From a bacterium (GTDB lineage Bacteria; Chloroflexota; Chloroflexia; Chloroflexales; Kallotenuaceae), in the NCBI GenBank assembly GCA_016781505.1, contig JADDQF010000128.1:3021-64047 (forward strand): 61,027 nucleotides of DNA, given 5' to 3'. A program made the translations under genes and the position numbers. The notes below the pieces were generated by a model. That model made no database searches. It was not told the origin of the DNA and was given only the letters and a program-made list of their open reading frames with translations. Shown piece by piece: positions 26,403 to 35,106 of the stretch (position 1 is the first letter of the stretch; every line of letters begins with the position of its first letter).

Positions 26403-26441
26403 CAGCCCTCATCAATGGCGATGGGGGCTGTTCTGTTTCTT
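26403..26441 (+). terminator. Intrinsic terminator of the S1 protease
   Basis: CAGCCCTCATC and GATGGGGGCTG form a stem around AATGGC, followed by TTCTGTTTCTT. It is closely similar to the terminator after the third protease. Confidence 0.8.
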
Positions 26442-26520
26442 AATGTGATATACGTCTCTTGATACGGCAATAGCTGGAGACCTCGTCCACTTTGTTTCTT
26501 ACTTCGTCAATAAAAATAAT

Positions 26521-26548
26521 TTGACAACTTTTCAATATTCGGTATAAT
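26521..26548 (+). promoter_or_regulatory. Consensus promoter of the second S8 protease (copy B)
   Basis: TTGACA (26521-26526), a 16-bp spacer and TATAAT (26543-26548) are present. The spacer is identical to that of copy A at 21968-21995. Confidence 0.9.
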
Positions 26549-26804
26549 TTGCGCACCGAAAACAAAATTGGTACTCGTGTACCGACGAGGTACGCTACCA
26601 GACAATAGTTGTGTGTGACTCAGCCGCTCCGCACTAATCGGCAGCATAGGAGCTGCACCGCCCGTTGGTCGCCTTGTTATTTGCAAGGTGTGTTGTTTTG
26701 TGCGCTCTTTCGCAGGCGCCCAATATCCCCCTACACATCCTGTGGATTCGTTGGTGTTCGGTTTCTGTCCTGGTCCCAGTTCAACCTTTTTAGGAGAAGC
26801 CTAC
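26549..26804 (+). ncRNA. Long 5' leader of S8 protease B, homologous to the copy-A leader
   Basis: The ~256-nt leader aligns nearly end to end with 21996-22250. Hairpins correspond with sequence changes: GGTAC/GTACC here versus GGTACT/AGTACC, GCAGC/GCTGC versus GCAGCA/TGCTGC, and TGCG/CGCA versus TGCGC/GCGCA. GGTCCCAGTTC and a strong AGGAG ribosome-binding site close both leaders. I treat it as a candidate cis-acting RNA. Confidence 0.55.
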
Positions 26805-28232
26805 ATGTCCTCCACGTTCAAACGGTTGTTCGGTTCATTCCTCACGCTCATCCTTGCGCTATCGTTTGCGTTAACCGCCTCACCCGCCAGCGCTTCGAGT
26901 GACGCGAAGTCGTATGTCATCATTGCTAGGGACAATAGACTGCCAGCAAAGCTAGCAGAAGCAGTTCGGGCAAATGGTGGGACGATCACACAGGCGATTC
27001 CTGAAATCGGTGTCGCTGTAGCCACCTCAGACAATCCAATGTTTGCGGATAGCGCAGCTAAGATAGCCGGTGTCCAAGCGGTTGTGCTTAACGTGACCAT
27101 GCAGTGGCTCGAACCCAATGAAGAGCAGGTGGTTGGTGTAGCAGTTGGTGACGCTTCTGCCAGTGGTGCAAGCAACCCTGGCCTGGCGCTCCAATGGGGC
27201 CATACTGCAGTCGCGGCGCTGCCAGCGTGGGAGGCTGATGCCCGAGGCGCAGGCGTGCGGGTGGCAGTGCTCGATAGCGGTATTGATGCTGAGCATCCTG
27301 ATATTGCGCCGAACTTAAACACATCACTCAGCAAGTCGTTTGTTTCCGGTGAGCAATACAACATCCGACCCGGCACCTATTTCAACCACGGCACACACGT
27401 AGCAGGAACGATTGCTGCTGCTGACAATTCTGTTGGTACGGTCGGTGTCGCTCCCGATGCCGAAATTGTTGCGGTAAAGGTTTTATCAGAAGTTACTGGG
27501 AGCGGTTCGTTTGCTGGCGTTGCAGCGGGTATGGTGTACGCGGCGAAGATCGACGCCGACATCATCAACATGAGCTTGGGCGGGCGGTTACCATCACACC
27601 GGCTCTGCTTCCCGGAAGGTTGTCTCAGCGCCAACGCAGTGACCGAGCTAGTGAACATGATGGCCCGAGCGGCGAATTATGCGTACCAGCAAGGTACTGC
27701 CGTTATCGCTTCTGCTGGCAATTCCGCCATTGATCGCGACCATGACAACGACCAGATCAATCTACCGTCCGATCTGCCCAACGTGTTAACTATCTCCGCG
27801 ACTGGTCCTGAAGGTTGGGCGCGCAACCCTAACACTAACTTGGATACGCCGGCTTTCTACACCAACTACGGCCAGTCCGTGATTGATTTTGCTGCTCCTG
27901 GTGGTGACGTCGACTTCTCGCTCCGTCCGGGAGGCGTTGCGAATCGTGCAAATTGGCCTAAGTGCACTGTGGCTGGCCAGACAAATGAATGCTACGTGTT
28001 TGATCTCGTCTACAGTACGATCAGTGAAGGATGGGGTTGGGCTGCCGGCACGAGCATGGCAGCGCCGCACGCATCAGGTGTTGCAGCTCTCATTATTGGT
28101 CAAAATGGCGGTTCGATGCATCCAGCACAGGTTCAGGCTGCAATGCAAGCTGCCGCCGACGACCTTGGTAAGACGGGTAAAGATGATTTCTATGGTAACG
28201 GGCGGGTAAACGCGGTCAACGCCGTTCGGTAG
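26805..28232 (+). CDS. Secreted S8 subtilisin-like protease (short form)
   Basis: The 475-residue precursor has a signal peptide (1-30, ending ASA), an inhibitor-I9-like propeptide (about 34-105), and an S8 domain with Asp157 (AVLDSGID), His195 (NHGTHVAGT), oxyanion Asn306 (SAGNS) and Ser417 (GTSMAAPHA). Spacing is normal for subtilisins and no PPC domain follows. The first residues share KRLFGS and a similar hydrophobic core with protease A, although the mature parts differ. The ATG at 26805 has AGGAG upstream. Confidence 0.93.
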   Translation: MSSTFKRLFGSFLTLILALSFALTASPASASSDAKSYVIIARDNRLPAKLAEAVRANGGTITQAIPEIGVAVATSDNPMFADSAAKIAGVQAVVLNVTMQWLEPNEEQVVGVAVGDASASGASNPGLALQWGHTAVAALPAWEADARGAGVRVAVLDSGIDAEHPDIAPNLNTSLSKSFVSGEQYNIRPGTYFNHGTHVAGTIAAADNSVGTVGVAPDAEIVAVKVLSEVTGSGSFAGVAAGMVYAAKIDADIINMSLGGRLPSHRLCFPEGCLSANAVTELVNMMARAANYAYQQGTAVIASAGNSAIDRDHDNDQINLPSDLPNVLTISATGPEGWARNPNTNLDTPAFYTNYGQSVIDFAAPGGDVDFSLRPGGVANRANWPKCTVAGQTNECYVFDLVYSTISEGWGWAAGTSMAAPHASGVAALIIGQNGGSMHPAQVQAAMQAAADDLGKTGKDDFYGNGRVNAVNAVR

Positions 28233-28248
28233 CTGCCGTCCTGCTTAC

Positions 28249-28286
28249 AGCAGCCCTCATCACTCGTGATGGGGGCTGCTTTGTTT
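28249..28286 (+). terminator. Intrinsic terminator of the second S8 protease
   Basis: AGCAGCCCTCATCAC and GTGATGGGGGCTGCT form a 15-bp stem (one wobble) with loop TC, followed by TTGTTT. Confidence 0.88.
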
Positions 28287-28357
28287 AACGCGCCATTGAC
28301 GCTATGGGCCCACTCCGCTACAATCCGCGCAACCCACCGACGATGGAGCACCGGCCC

Positions 28358-28996
28358 ATGAACATGCCTGTGTTGTTGCTTGCCCTTGCGCTGAGCTACC
28401 TGCTTGGAGCGGTGCCGTTTGCCGTACTGGTGGGCAAGCGGCTGCGGGGCATCGATGTGCAGCGAACGGGTAGTGGCAATGCCGGTGCGATGAACACCTT
28501 TCGCAACGTCGGGCGTGGGGCCGGTGTGCTTGTTGCGCTGCTGGATGGCCTTAAAGCTGCCGCAGCGATGCTGTTCGGGTGCCTGCTGCTTGGCCCGGAA
28601 GGGGCGGCGCTGTGTGGAGCTGCGGGTGTAGCAGGACACTGCTTCTCGCCATTTCTGATCGTGCAAGCCCGGAACGAGCCCGCCCGTAGCTGGAAACACT
28701 GGCTGCGGCAAACGGGCGGCAAAGGCCTTGCTTCGGGCATTGTGGTGCTGCTGTTGGTCGATTGGCGGCTGGCCGTGATCGCGCTGGCGGTCTTTCTGGT
28801 GACGAGGAAGCTCGTGTTCAAGGATGAAACCTGGCCTTCGATCATCGGGGTTGGCCTAACGCCACCGTTGGTGTGGTGGTTCACGGCCAGCTTGCCGATC
28901 ACGATCGCGGTATTGCTGGTAAGCGTGATCGTGATTGTTAAGCACCTGCCAGACGCACGTGAAGGTTTTTATGTAGCCATGCGCAATGAGCAATAG
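28358..28996 (+). CDS. plsY: Glycerol-3-phosphate acyltransferase PlsY
   Basis: The 212-residue multi-pass membrane protein carries the PlsY motifs SGNAGAMNTFR (about 43-53), GHCFSPFL (about 95-102) and GGKGLASG (about 121-128). It transfers an acyl group from acyl phosphate to glycerol-3-phosphate, the first step of phospholipid synthesis. I chose the ATG at 28358 because GGAG lies nine bases upstream. It precedes trpA by 56 bp on the same strand. The segment 28997-29052 holds only a ribosome-binding site. Confidence 0.9.
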   Translation: MNMPVLLLALALSYLLGAVPFAVLVGKRLRGIDVQRTGSGNAGAMNTFRNVGRGAGVLVALLDGLKAAAAMLFGCLLLGPEGAALCGAAGVAGHCFSPFLIVQARNEPARSWKHWLRQTGGKGLASGIVVLLLVDWRLAVIALAVFLVTRKLVFKDETWPSIIGVGLTPPLVWWFTASLPITIAVLLVSVIVIVKHLPDAREGFYVAMRNEQ

Positions 28997-29052
28997 CTGG
29001 ATGGCGAGTGAAGTTGCCGTCGGCGCCTGGCTACATCTGAGTTGAGGAATGA

Positions 29053-29850
29053 ATGTCACGCATACGAGCAACCTGGGAACGCTTGCAAGCTGAAAAGCGG
29101 CGTGCCCTGATTTTATATCTTCCGGTCGGATTTCCCGAGCGGGAGTCACTGCTGGAACTTGTGCCCCAGCTGGTCGCGGCGGGTGCCGACATGATCGAGC
29201 TAGGCGTGCCTTTCTCGGATCCGGTAGCCGAAGGAACCACAATTCAGGCGGCCACACAGCGGGCATTACGGAATGGTGTCAGCGTACGCTACTGCCTTGA
29301 AACCGTGCGCACATTGCGTGAGCGCGGCATTGACGTGCCGCTGCTGCTGATGGGCTATCTCAACCCTATGTTGCGGTATGGCCTGGCTCAGTTCTGTGCT
29401 GACGCTCAGCGGGCCGGTGTCGATGGCTTGATCTTTCCGGACTTACCCCCGGAAGAGTCGGATGAGCTGCTGGCGGCTAGCCGCGCGCATGGCCTTGAGC
29501 TAATCCAGTTTTTGGCGCCCACCTCGACGGAAGCACGGATAGCGCATGTGACGGAACACGCAACCGGCTTCATCTACTGTGTGGCGGTCAAAGGCGTTAC
29601 GGGCGCGCGTGACGAGGTGTCCGCCGAGTTGCCGGAGTTTATGGCTCGGGTACGGGCACGCACCAAAACGCCGCTCGCCGTGGGCTTTGGTATTTCTCAA
29701 CCCCATCATGCGCACCAGGTAGCGCAGCTTGCCGACGGGATTATCGTCGGCTCGGCGCTCATCAATGTAGTTGCTCAAGCCGGCGATGTCATGGGCTTTG
29801 TACGTGGCCTGCGTGAAGCGATCGACGCTGCGCCCGTTAACTCGCCGTAG
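29053..29850 (+). CDS. trpA: Tryptophan synthase alpha chain
   Basis: The 265-residue TIM barrel converts indole-3-glycerol phosphate to indole and glyceraldehyde-3-phosphate in complex with TrpB. Catalytic Glu is in IELGVPFSDP and the catalytic Asp follows in the same motif. GYLNPML, GLIFPDLPPEES and the phosphate loop GFGISQPHHA plus GIIVGSALI are all present. The usual ADGP is AEGT here. No other trp gene is in the window, so it is separated from its operon partners. Confidence 0.93.
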   Translation: MSRIRATWERLQAEKRRALILYLPVGFPERESLLELVPQLVAAGADMIELGVPFSDPVAEGTTIQAATQRALRNGVSVRYCLETVRTLRERGIDVPLLLMGYLNPMLRYGLAQFCADAQRAGVDGLIFPDLPPEESDELLAASRAHGLELIQFLAPTSTEARIAHVTEHATGFIYCVAVKGVTGARDEVSAELPEFMARVRARTKTPLAVGFGISQPHHAHQVAQLADGIIVGSALINVVAQAGDVMGFVRGLREAIDAAPVNSP

Positions 29851-29987
29851 CGCACCCTTTCCTGCACCCGTGGCCACGTGGACTAGGCCAAATGACCAGG
29901 GTTGCGGTTGGTCTTTCTGCCGTCCTTTCCCATCCCGACGCCAGGTACAGTATTAGCAACACGCTAGGTTGCGCTGCGAGGTGTCAG

Positions 29988-30095
29988 ATGTTAATTTTTG
30001 ATCCCTGCATGTGTAAGCACGAAAGCCTGCCGACGATGATGCGTGCCCCCCGTCGCCGCTGGCGTCGTCCGCGTCGGCGGTACATTCCCGCTTAA
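29988..30095 (+). CDS. Possible 35-residue Arg-rich peptide
   Basis: An ATG preceded by GAGG six bases upstream opens a 35-codon frame. Its N-terminal half contains D-P-C-M-C-K-H and its C-terminal half has about ten Arg residues in clusters separated by Trp, Pro and Tyr. It lies in a 260-bp gap between trpA and the convergent uvrD-like gene. Composition is unlike random translation but the length is too short to be sure. A nucleic-acid-binding peptide is possible and not shown. Confidence 0.35.
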   Translation: MLIFDPCMCKHESLPTMMRAPRRRWRRPRRRYIPA

Positions 30096-30110
30096 AACCG
30101 CACTCGATGC

Positions 30111-32108
30111 TCAGCTCCGAACTGCTGGTTGGCGGGATCGCTCCTGTCCGTAGGCAACAATCTCGTCCAAAAAGCGGGAACGTTTGGCTGGGGCGCCCCG
30201 GTGCCGTCCGGCTGCCCATGACAGCCAAAGCTGCTCTTTGGCGCGGGTTAAGGCGACATAACAGAGCCGTCGCTCTTCTTCGATGCCCCTCACCTCGGCG
30301 AAGGCGCGCTCGTGGGGCAGCGTGCCTTCCTCCAAACCAGCGACGAACACGATCGGCCATTCCAGGCCTTTGGCGGCATGAATGGTCAGCAGCTGCACCG
30401 CATCCCGCTCGTCCTCCTTGTCGTCCACGGCGGTCATGAGCGCAATCTCCTGCAGAAACGCCGCCAGCGAGTCGTGCTCTTCCGCGGCGGTTTGCAGCTC
30501 CTGCAGGTGGCTAAGCGCGTCCGGGCGATCGGCTTCGGGCAGCGCCGTCCTGATCCAGTGGTCGTAGCCGCTCTGAGCCAGCACATCGGCCACGAGATGC
30601 GCCGGTGGGTAGCCCCGCGCCGCTTTGTCGCGCCAGCTGCCGAGCATCCCCGCAAAGCTACGGAGCGCAATCGCGGCGTTGGGCTTCAGGCCCGCGTAGC
30701 AGCGACCATCGAACAGTGCCAGTCCCGGTGCTAGGCTATGGTTCGCAGCATTGGTCGTAAACTGCTCCAAGGCAACGCCGCCGAGGCCCCTGGCAGGCAG
30801 ATTGATGATGCGGGCGAGCGACAGGCTATCCGCCGGATTGGCGATGGCTCGGAGATATGCTAGCACGTCGCGCACGACCCGCCGATCATAAAAGCCCGCC
30901 GTGCCCCGAACAGCATACGGAATGCGGGCGTGTCGGAGGGCTTGCTCCAGCCCACGGCTCATATGCCGCGTCCGAAAAAGCACCGCTAGCTCGCGTGGCC
31001 GGCGGCCTGTTCGGATCAGTTCGCCTGCCTGCCGGGCTACCCACTCGGCCTCGTCGCGGCCATCCTTAAGCTCGTGAATCTTGATCACCGTGCCGGGCTG
31101 TCCCGGACCTTGCGCCGCTTGTAATGGCAGTACGTGAATTGCCTGTGCGTGGCGAATCACGGCGTGCGCTGCGTCCAGTACCTGCTGGCGCGATCGATAA
31201 TTCGTAACTAGCTCAACCACATGCGCATCCGGGAAATCTTGGCCAAACTGGGTAATAATCGTGTGATCGGCGTTGCGAAAGGCGTAGATACTCTGTTGCG
31301 CGTCGCCCACCACAAAGAGCGAGCGCGGCTGCACAGCCGTAAGCAGTGTGATCAGTCCGTGTTGGGCGCGATCAGTATCCTGGTACTCGTCGACCAGCAC
31401 GTGCCGCCAACGAGCTTGATACTCAGCCAGAAGCTCGGGATCGTCGCTCAACAGGCGGTAGGGCAGCAGGATGCAGTCGTCGAAGTCGATGGCATTATGT
31501 TTCCGCAGGCTGCGCTGATACGTGTCGTACAATCCGGCGACGTAGGCGGCCTGGCCATCGCCACCAGCCACACGCGTCGCAAGCTGTGGCGTGAGCATGC
31601 GGCTTTTGAGGCGGGAAATCCGGCTCAGCACCTGCTCTGGCTCAAGCACCAACGGCGGCCGGCCCGTCCACTGCTCCAGCGCGGTTTGGGCCAGCTGACG
31701 TTGTTCATCCTCGCCGTAGATCGAAAAGTCTTGGGTGTAGCCTTTGATGCGGCCAGCGATCGACTCGCGTAAAATCCGCAGCCCGATGCTGTGAAACGTG
31801 CCGGATGTAATCCCGCGGCTGCGCTCTTTCAACAGTTCTCGCAGGCGGACCCGCAGCTCTTTGGCAGCTTTGTTGGTGAAGGTAACGGCCAGGATCGACG
31901 TTGGCGCGACCTGATGCTCGGCGATCAAATGCCGAATCCGCAGGGTAAGCACTCGCGTTTTGCCGCTGCCTGCACCCGCGCGGACCAATACCGGCCCGAT
32001 CGGGGCTACGACCGCGCTGCGTTGCTCGTGGTTTAACTCAGGATACATGCAGAGGTACGGCTCCTCCATACTCGCGCGGCTGCCAGGCTGCGTTGGTGCA
32101 TCGAGCAA
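30111..32108 (-). CDS. UvrD/PcrA-type superfamily 1 DNA helicase
   Basis: The 665-residue helicase has the Q motif ELNHEQRSAV, Walker A RAGAGSGKT, motif II LVDEYQDTD, motif III FVVGDAQQSIYAFR and the C-terminal motifs VEL-VTNYRS and TIHAAKGLEW...VALTRA. It unwinds DNA 3' to 5' with ATP in repair or replication restart. Length is slightly shorter than E. coli UvrD, and the C-terminal tail is reduced. ATG at 32108 begins four bases after the stop of the upstream receiver-DHp gene, so the two are probably co-transcribed. An internal ATG at 32069 is possible. Confidence 0.92.
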   Translation of the reverse strand: MLDAPTQPGSRASMEEPYLCMYPELNHEQRSAVVAPIGPVLVRAGAGSGKTRVLTLRIRHLIAEHQVAPTSILAVTFTNKAAKELRVRLRELLKERSRGITSGTFHSIGLRILRESIAGRIKGYTQDFSIYGEDEQRQLAQTALEQWTGRPPLVLEPEQVLSRISRLKSRMLTPQLATRVAGGDGQAAYVAGLYDTYQRSLRKHNAIDFDDCILLPYRLLSDDPELLAEYQARWRHVLVDEYQDTDRAQHGLITLLTAVQPRSLFVVGDAQQSIYAFRNADHTIITQFGQDFPDAHVVELVTNYRSRQQVLDAAHAVIRHAQAIHVLPLQAAQGPGQPGTVIKIHELKDGRDEAEWVARQAGELIRTGRRPRELAVLFRTRHMSRGLEQALRHARIPYAVRGTAGFYDRRVVRDVLAYLRAIANPADSLSLARIINLPARGLGGVALEQFTTNAANHSLAPGLALFDGRCYAGLKPNAAIALRSFAGMLGSWRDKAARGYPPAHLVADVLAQSGYDHWIRTALPEADRPDALSHLQELQTAAEEHDSLAAFLQEIALMTAVDDKEDERDAVQLLTIHAAKGLEWPIVFVAGLEEGTLPHERAFAEVRGIEEERRLCYVALTRAKEQLWLSWAAGRHRGAPAKRSRFLDEIVAYGQERSRQPAVRS

Positions 32109-32112
32109 AAGA

Positions 32113-32709
32113 TTAGTGCTTGCTGAGCGGCTTGAGTAAGTCGCTGATCCTGCGCGCGCTGTTGAGAATCATCTCAAGGTCGGAGCGCAGATCAACGTTC
32201 AGCAGGTCGTCGGCCATATGCAGTTGCGCCAGCCCGGTGATGCCCGCCAGTTGATTGTTAACCGTATGGACGACTTGCCATGCGATGCCCGGGCTGGCTT
32301 GCGCGGCTGTTGCTTGACGCTGCAACTGCCTCCGCTCGCGAGCCCGAACCACTGCCAATTCGACCAATTCCAGCGGACAGGGTGCGGGCAGCCAGCTGAA
32401 AACGCCGGCGGCTATGGCTGTGGGAATACTTGTCGCATGACAGTCGCTGCTAAGCACAATGGTGGCAAGCAGTGGCTGTTGCGCGTACAGCTGCCGCACA
32501 AGGTCGATCCCGGCAGCAACCGGTGTCAGATCGATGATCACCGCATCCCACAGCCGCTCGGCACTATGCGCCAAAACCTGTGCCGATTCGTGCGTGACGG
32601 CGACGAACTGACCGTGCTGTCTCAGATATTCAGGCAGCACAGTCAGCGTCGCTTCCGAGTTTGCAACGACCAGTACACGAGCGAACGATGAAGATTCCTG
32701 CTCATTCAT
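32113..32709 (-). CDS. Degenerate receiver domain fused to a kinase-like dimerisation domain
   Basis: The 198-residue protein has a response-regulator-like fold in residues 10-125. Asp60 (VIIDLTP) is present, but the acidic pair near the N terminus is replaced (VVANSEA) and the conserved lysine before Pro is missing (WLPAP). Residues 140-195 resemble a histidine kinase dimerisation/phosphotransfer helix pair, with His148 in VVHTVNNQLAGITGL. No ATPase domain follows and the protein ends there. It may be a phosphotransfer or decoy partner for another kinase. It is directly upstream of uvrD on the same strand. Confidence 0.72.
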   Translation of the reverse strand: MNEQESSSFARVLVVANSEATLTVLPEYLRQHGQFVAVTHESAQVLAHSAERLWDAVIIDLTPVAAGIDLVRQLYAQQPLLATIVLSSDCHATSIPTAIAAGVFSWLPAPCPLELVELAVVRARERRQLQRQATAAQASPGIAWQVVHTVNNQLAGITGLAQLHMADDLLNVDLRSDLEMILNSARRISDLLKPLSKH

Positions 32710-33311
32710 GACGCTGTTTCCCATTTCCGGCAGTGCGTACCCGCAGTGTATCACCAGTGCTTACACCAAGATCTGGTGCGGCTAGCCCACGCGCACTGCC
32801 AGCTCCAGATCTTCACGGCTGCCAAGCTTCCCGGAATAGCCGTCGTCCGCTGGCACAAGTCCAAAACACGTCACCGATCTGTTGGCCGCGGATCCCGATG
32901 ATCTGCTCGCCGCGAGCAACCTGATGCAGCTCCTGCTGGCTAACCCTGGTGATGTAGTTGCCACAGCGATCAATATGCCGAATGCAGGCCCTACGCACGT
33001 TTCTGGACAACGGTTGGGGGGATTCGGATGGCTGGCACGATGGTTGTCGGTCGGTTGGCCCAAGGTAATGCTGGGCGCGCCCTTGAGCCCATGTGCAGCC
33101 GTTGGTGCAACTATAGCACAGCCATAAAATCGCGCACGTATCGCCAGCAGTGTAAGCCAGCTTCGTCAGCTCGATGATCTGGAACTGTGCCCTTCATTAT
33201 GCTGCACTTGCAGGAATCAGCGCAAATACGGCGTTCCGGGACACCCAAGGTCAAGGCCCACCAGTCGTGTGTGGTCCCTAACCAGTCCCGCCTTGCCCTT
33301 GGGCTTGCCGG
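32710..33311. other. 600-bp region without a confident gene
   Basis: Overlapping short frames exist on both strands (for example 32813-33010 minus and 32882-33127 plus), and none has a convincing start or homology that I recognise. This stretch may be a decayed gene or regulatory DNA of the neighbours. No tRNA or strong terminator was seen. Confidence 0.5.
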
Positions 33312-35081
33312 CTAGCTTGCTGTTGCAATCTCAGCCCGCAGCCGCCCCAGCACACCGTCGATCGCCGCCAGCTCCTCAGTAACGGTTCCGAGCTGTTCAC
33401 GCTGAGCACGGACAAAGCGGGTGTACGGTCCGATCGCCTCGCGGATTCGTCCAGAAGAAGCTTCCAGCTCGGAGTTTACCTGCCGGGTAATCGTGCGGGT
33501 GAGCTGATCACGCAGGGTGCTAATCTTTTGATGGAAATCCTTTTTGGCCTGACGCCGTTTGCTGGGAATAATGTACAAACCGGCTCCGGCAACGGCCAAG
33601 GAGAACAGGATCCCGGTGAAGTCGGCTGCCGCGCCCGTCAGCACAGCCAACAGCACGCCGCCCAAGCCCACCGCGCCTACTTCCACGACCGCGGTCGCCG
33701 TCATCGCGCCTTGCACCCCGCGCGATAGCTCCTCAGCCTCCGCCTCACGATCATAGGTGTTGACAACTTGCCGCGCGGTTTGGCCAACCGAGGCCAGCAG
33801 CGCCGACCGATTATAGTCGAACGAGGTGCCGATGTCGCCCAGCATCTGGTCGCGGTTGCGCGCCACTTGCCGCCGATTAAGATACTCGTTCACCGCCTGC
33901 CACAGCCGAAACTGGCGATCCACAAGCCAGTCGATGATCTGCTGCACCCGCTGCTCGATCTGGGCAGTGGTATCGCCGATCACCTGTTCTTCGAACTCCG
34001 CCCGGATCTTGTCGGTCTTCATCAGATCGAACATGCGTCCAATCCGAACCGTGTCGTCAAAGAACCTGATGCCCCGCAGCTCCAGCTCGTGCAGCAGATT
34101 TTCGATCTCGGCGATATGCAGGTGAAAATCTCTTTGCAGGTCTTGGCGGTACAGTTCGATCTGCTTGTCGATCTGGTCGATCGTCGTAAAATCTTCTTGC
34201 AGCAGCCGCAGCCGCTCATCCACAGCTGTCCGGTATCTGGTCGTGATCGACTGCGCCACACCCAGCGGATTAAGCAGCTTAAGCCGGATGCGTTCGTCCT
34301 CGTCCAGAGTGTCGGTGATGTAGCGCTCGACGGCCTCGAACCGGCTCTGCTGCCACTCGTTGTCGGCGCCACCGCCCGCGGTTCCGCTGCTTTTGCTGCG
34401 CTGGGCCAACCGGGCCGAAAGCGGAAAGACTTCCGGCTGCCGGCCAAGCAGTGGCATGGCGTTGTCGCGCACAAATTGCACCACCGTTTCGACTTCCTGC
34501 GGCTGCAATATATCGACCTTGTTGACTACCAGCACGATCTTTTTGCCCCACTCTTTGATCTGCTCCAAAAAGGTGCGCTCGGACTCGGTGAAAGGACGAT
34601 CCGCCGATGTCACAAACAGTACCATGTCGGAGCGGGGGATAAAGTCCCGCGTCAGCTCCTCGTGCCGCCGGATCACCGCGTTGGTGCCGGGCGTATCCAC
34701 AATATTGATCTCGCGCAGCATGTCGGCGGGATACAATATTTCCAGCACAAACTCTTCGCGCAGCCGTTCCGTGGCTTCAGGGCCATACTTCAAAATATTG
34801 ATGCGGTCGGTCGTGGGCGTCACGCCCTCGCGCAGCACCGTTTCTCCGATCAGGGCATTAATAAACGACGATTTGCCCGAGTTAAACTCGCCGGCGACAA
34901 CCAGCAGGAATAGCTCATCCAGATGAATGATCGCTTCGTCAAGCGTCCGTTGATCCGCCGGCAGTGTATCGGCAAAGCTTGCCAGCACCTCCCGCAAGCG
35001 GTTCAGCAGCTCCCGCTCTTGCGCCAACAGGGCTTCCTGACGCTCACCTAGCACTTTTTGGCGTCCCAACAATCCGCGCAC
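33312..35081 (-). CDS. Bacterial dynamin-like GTPase
   Basis: The 589-residue protein has a GTPase domain with G1 GEFNSGKSS (64-72), G2 around TPTT, G3 DTPG (129-132) and G4 NKVD (187-190). Long helical bundle regions follow, with a hydrophobic hairpin at about 470-500 (LAVLTGAAADFTGILF, LAVAGAGLYII) that would insert into membrane, and a final coiled helix. This order matches bacterial dynamin-like proteins, which remodel or fuse membranes. There is no paired second dynamin gene beside it. The start is ATG at 35081. Confidence 0.88.
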   Translation of the reverse strand: MRGLLGRQKVLGERQEALLAQERELLNRLREVLASFADTLPADQRTLDEAIIHLDELFLLVVAGEFNSGKSSFINALIGETVLREGVTPTTDRINILKYGPEATERLREEFVLEILYPADMLREINIVDTPGTNAVIRRHEELTRDFIPRSDMVLFVTSADRPFTESERTFLEQIKEWGKKIVLVVNKVDILQPQEVETVVQFVRDNAMPLLGRQPEVFPLSARLAQRSKSSGTAGGGADNEWQQSRFEAVERYITDTLDEDERIRLKLLNPLGVAQSITTRYRTAVDERLRLLQEDFTTIDQIDKQIELYRQDLQRDFHLHIAEIENLLHELELRGIRFFDDTVRIGRMFDLMKTDKIRAEFEEQVIGDTTAQIEQRVQQIIDWLVDRQFRLWQAVNEYLNRRQVARNRDQMLGDIGTSFDYNRSALLASVGQTARQVVNTYDREAEAEELSRGVQGAMTATAVVEVGAVGLGGVLLAVLTGAAADFTGILFSLAVAGAGLYIIPSKRRQAKKDFHQKISTLRDQLTRTITRQVNSELEASSGRIREAIGPYTRFVRAQREQLGTVTEELAAIDGVLGRLRAEIATAS

Positions 35082-35106
35082 GGGTATTTCTCCTATCGCT
35101 CAGCTA

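Noticed and set aside
29851-29987. A tRNA gene downstream of trpA
   Set aside because: No acceptor-stem pairing or T-arm consensus was visible.
32813-33127. Overlapping 65- and 81-residue frames on opposite strands
   Set aside because: Each lacks a clear start signal and neither has a motif that I recognise. At most one could be real, so none is called.
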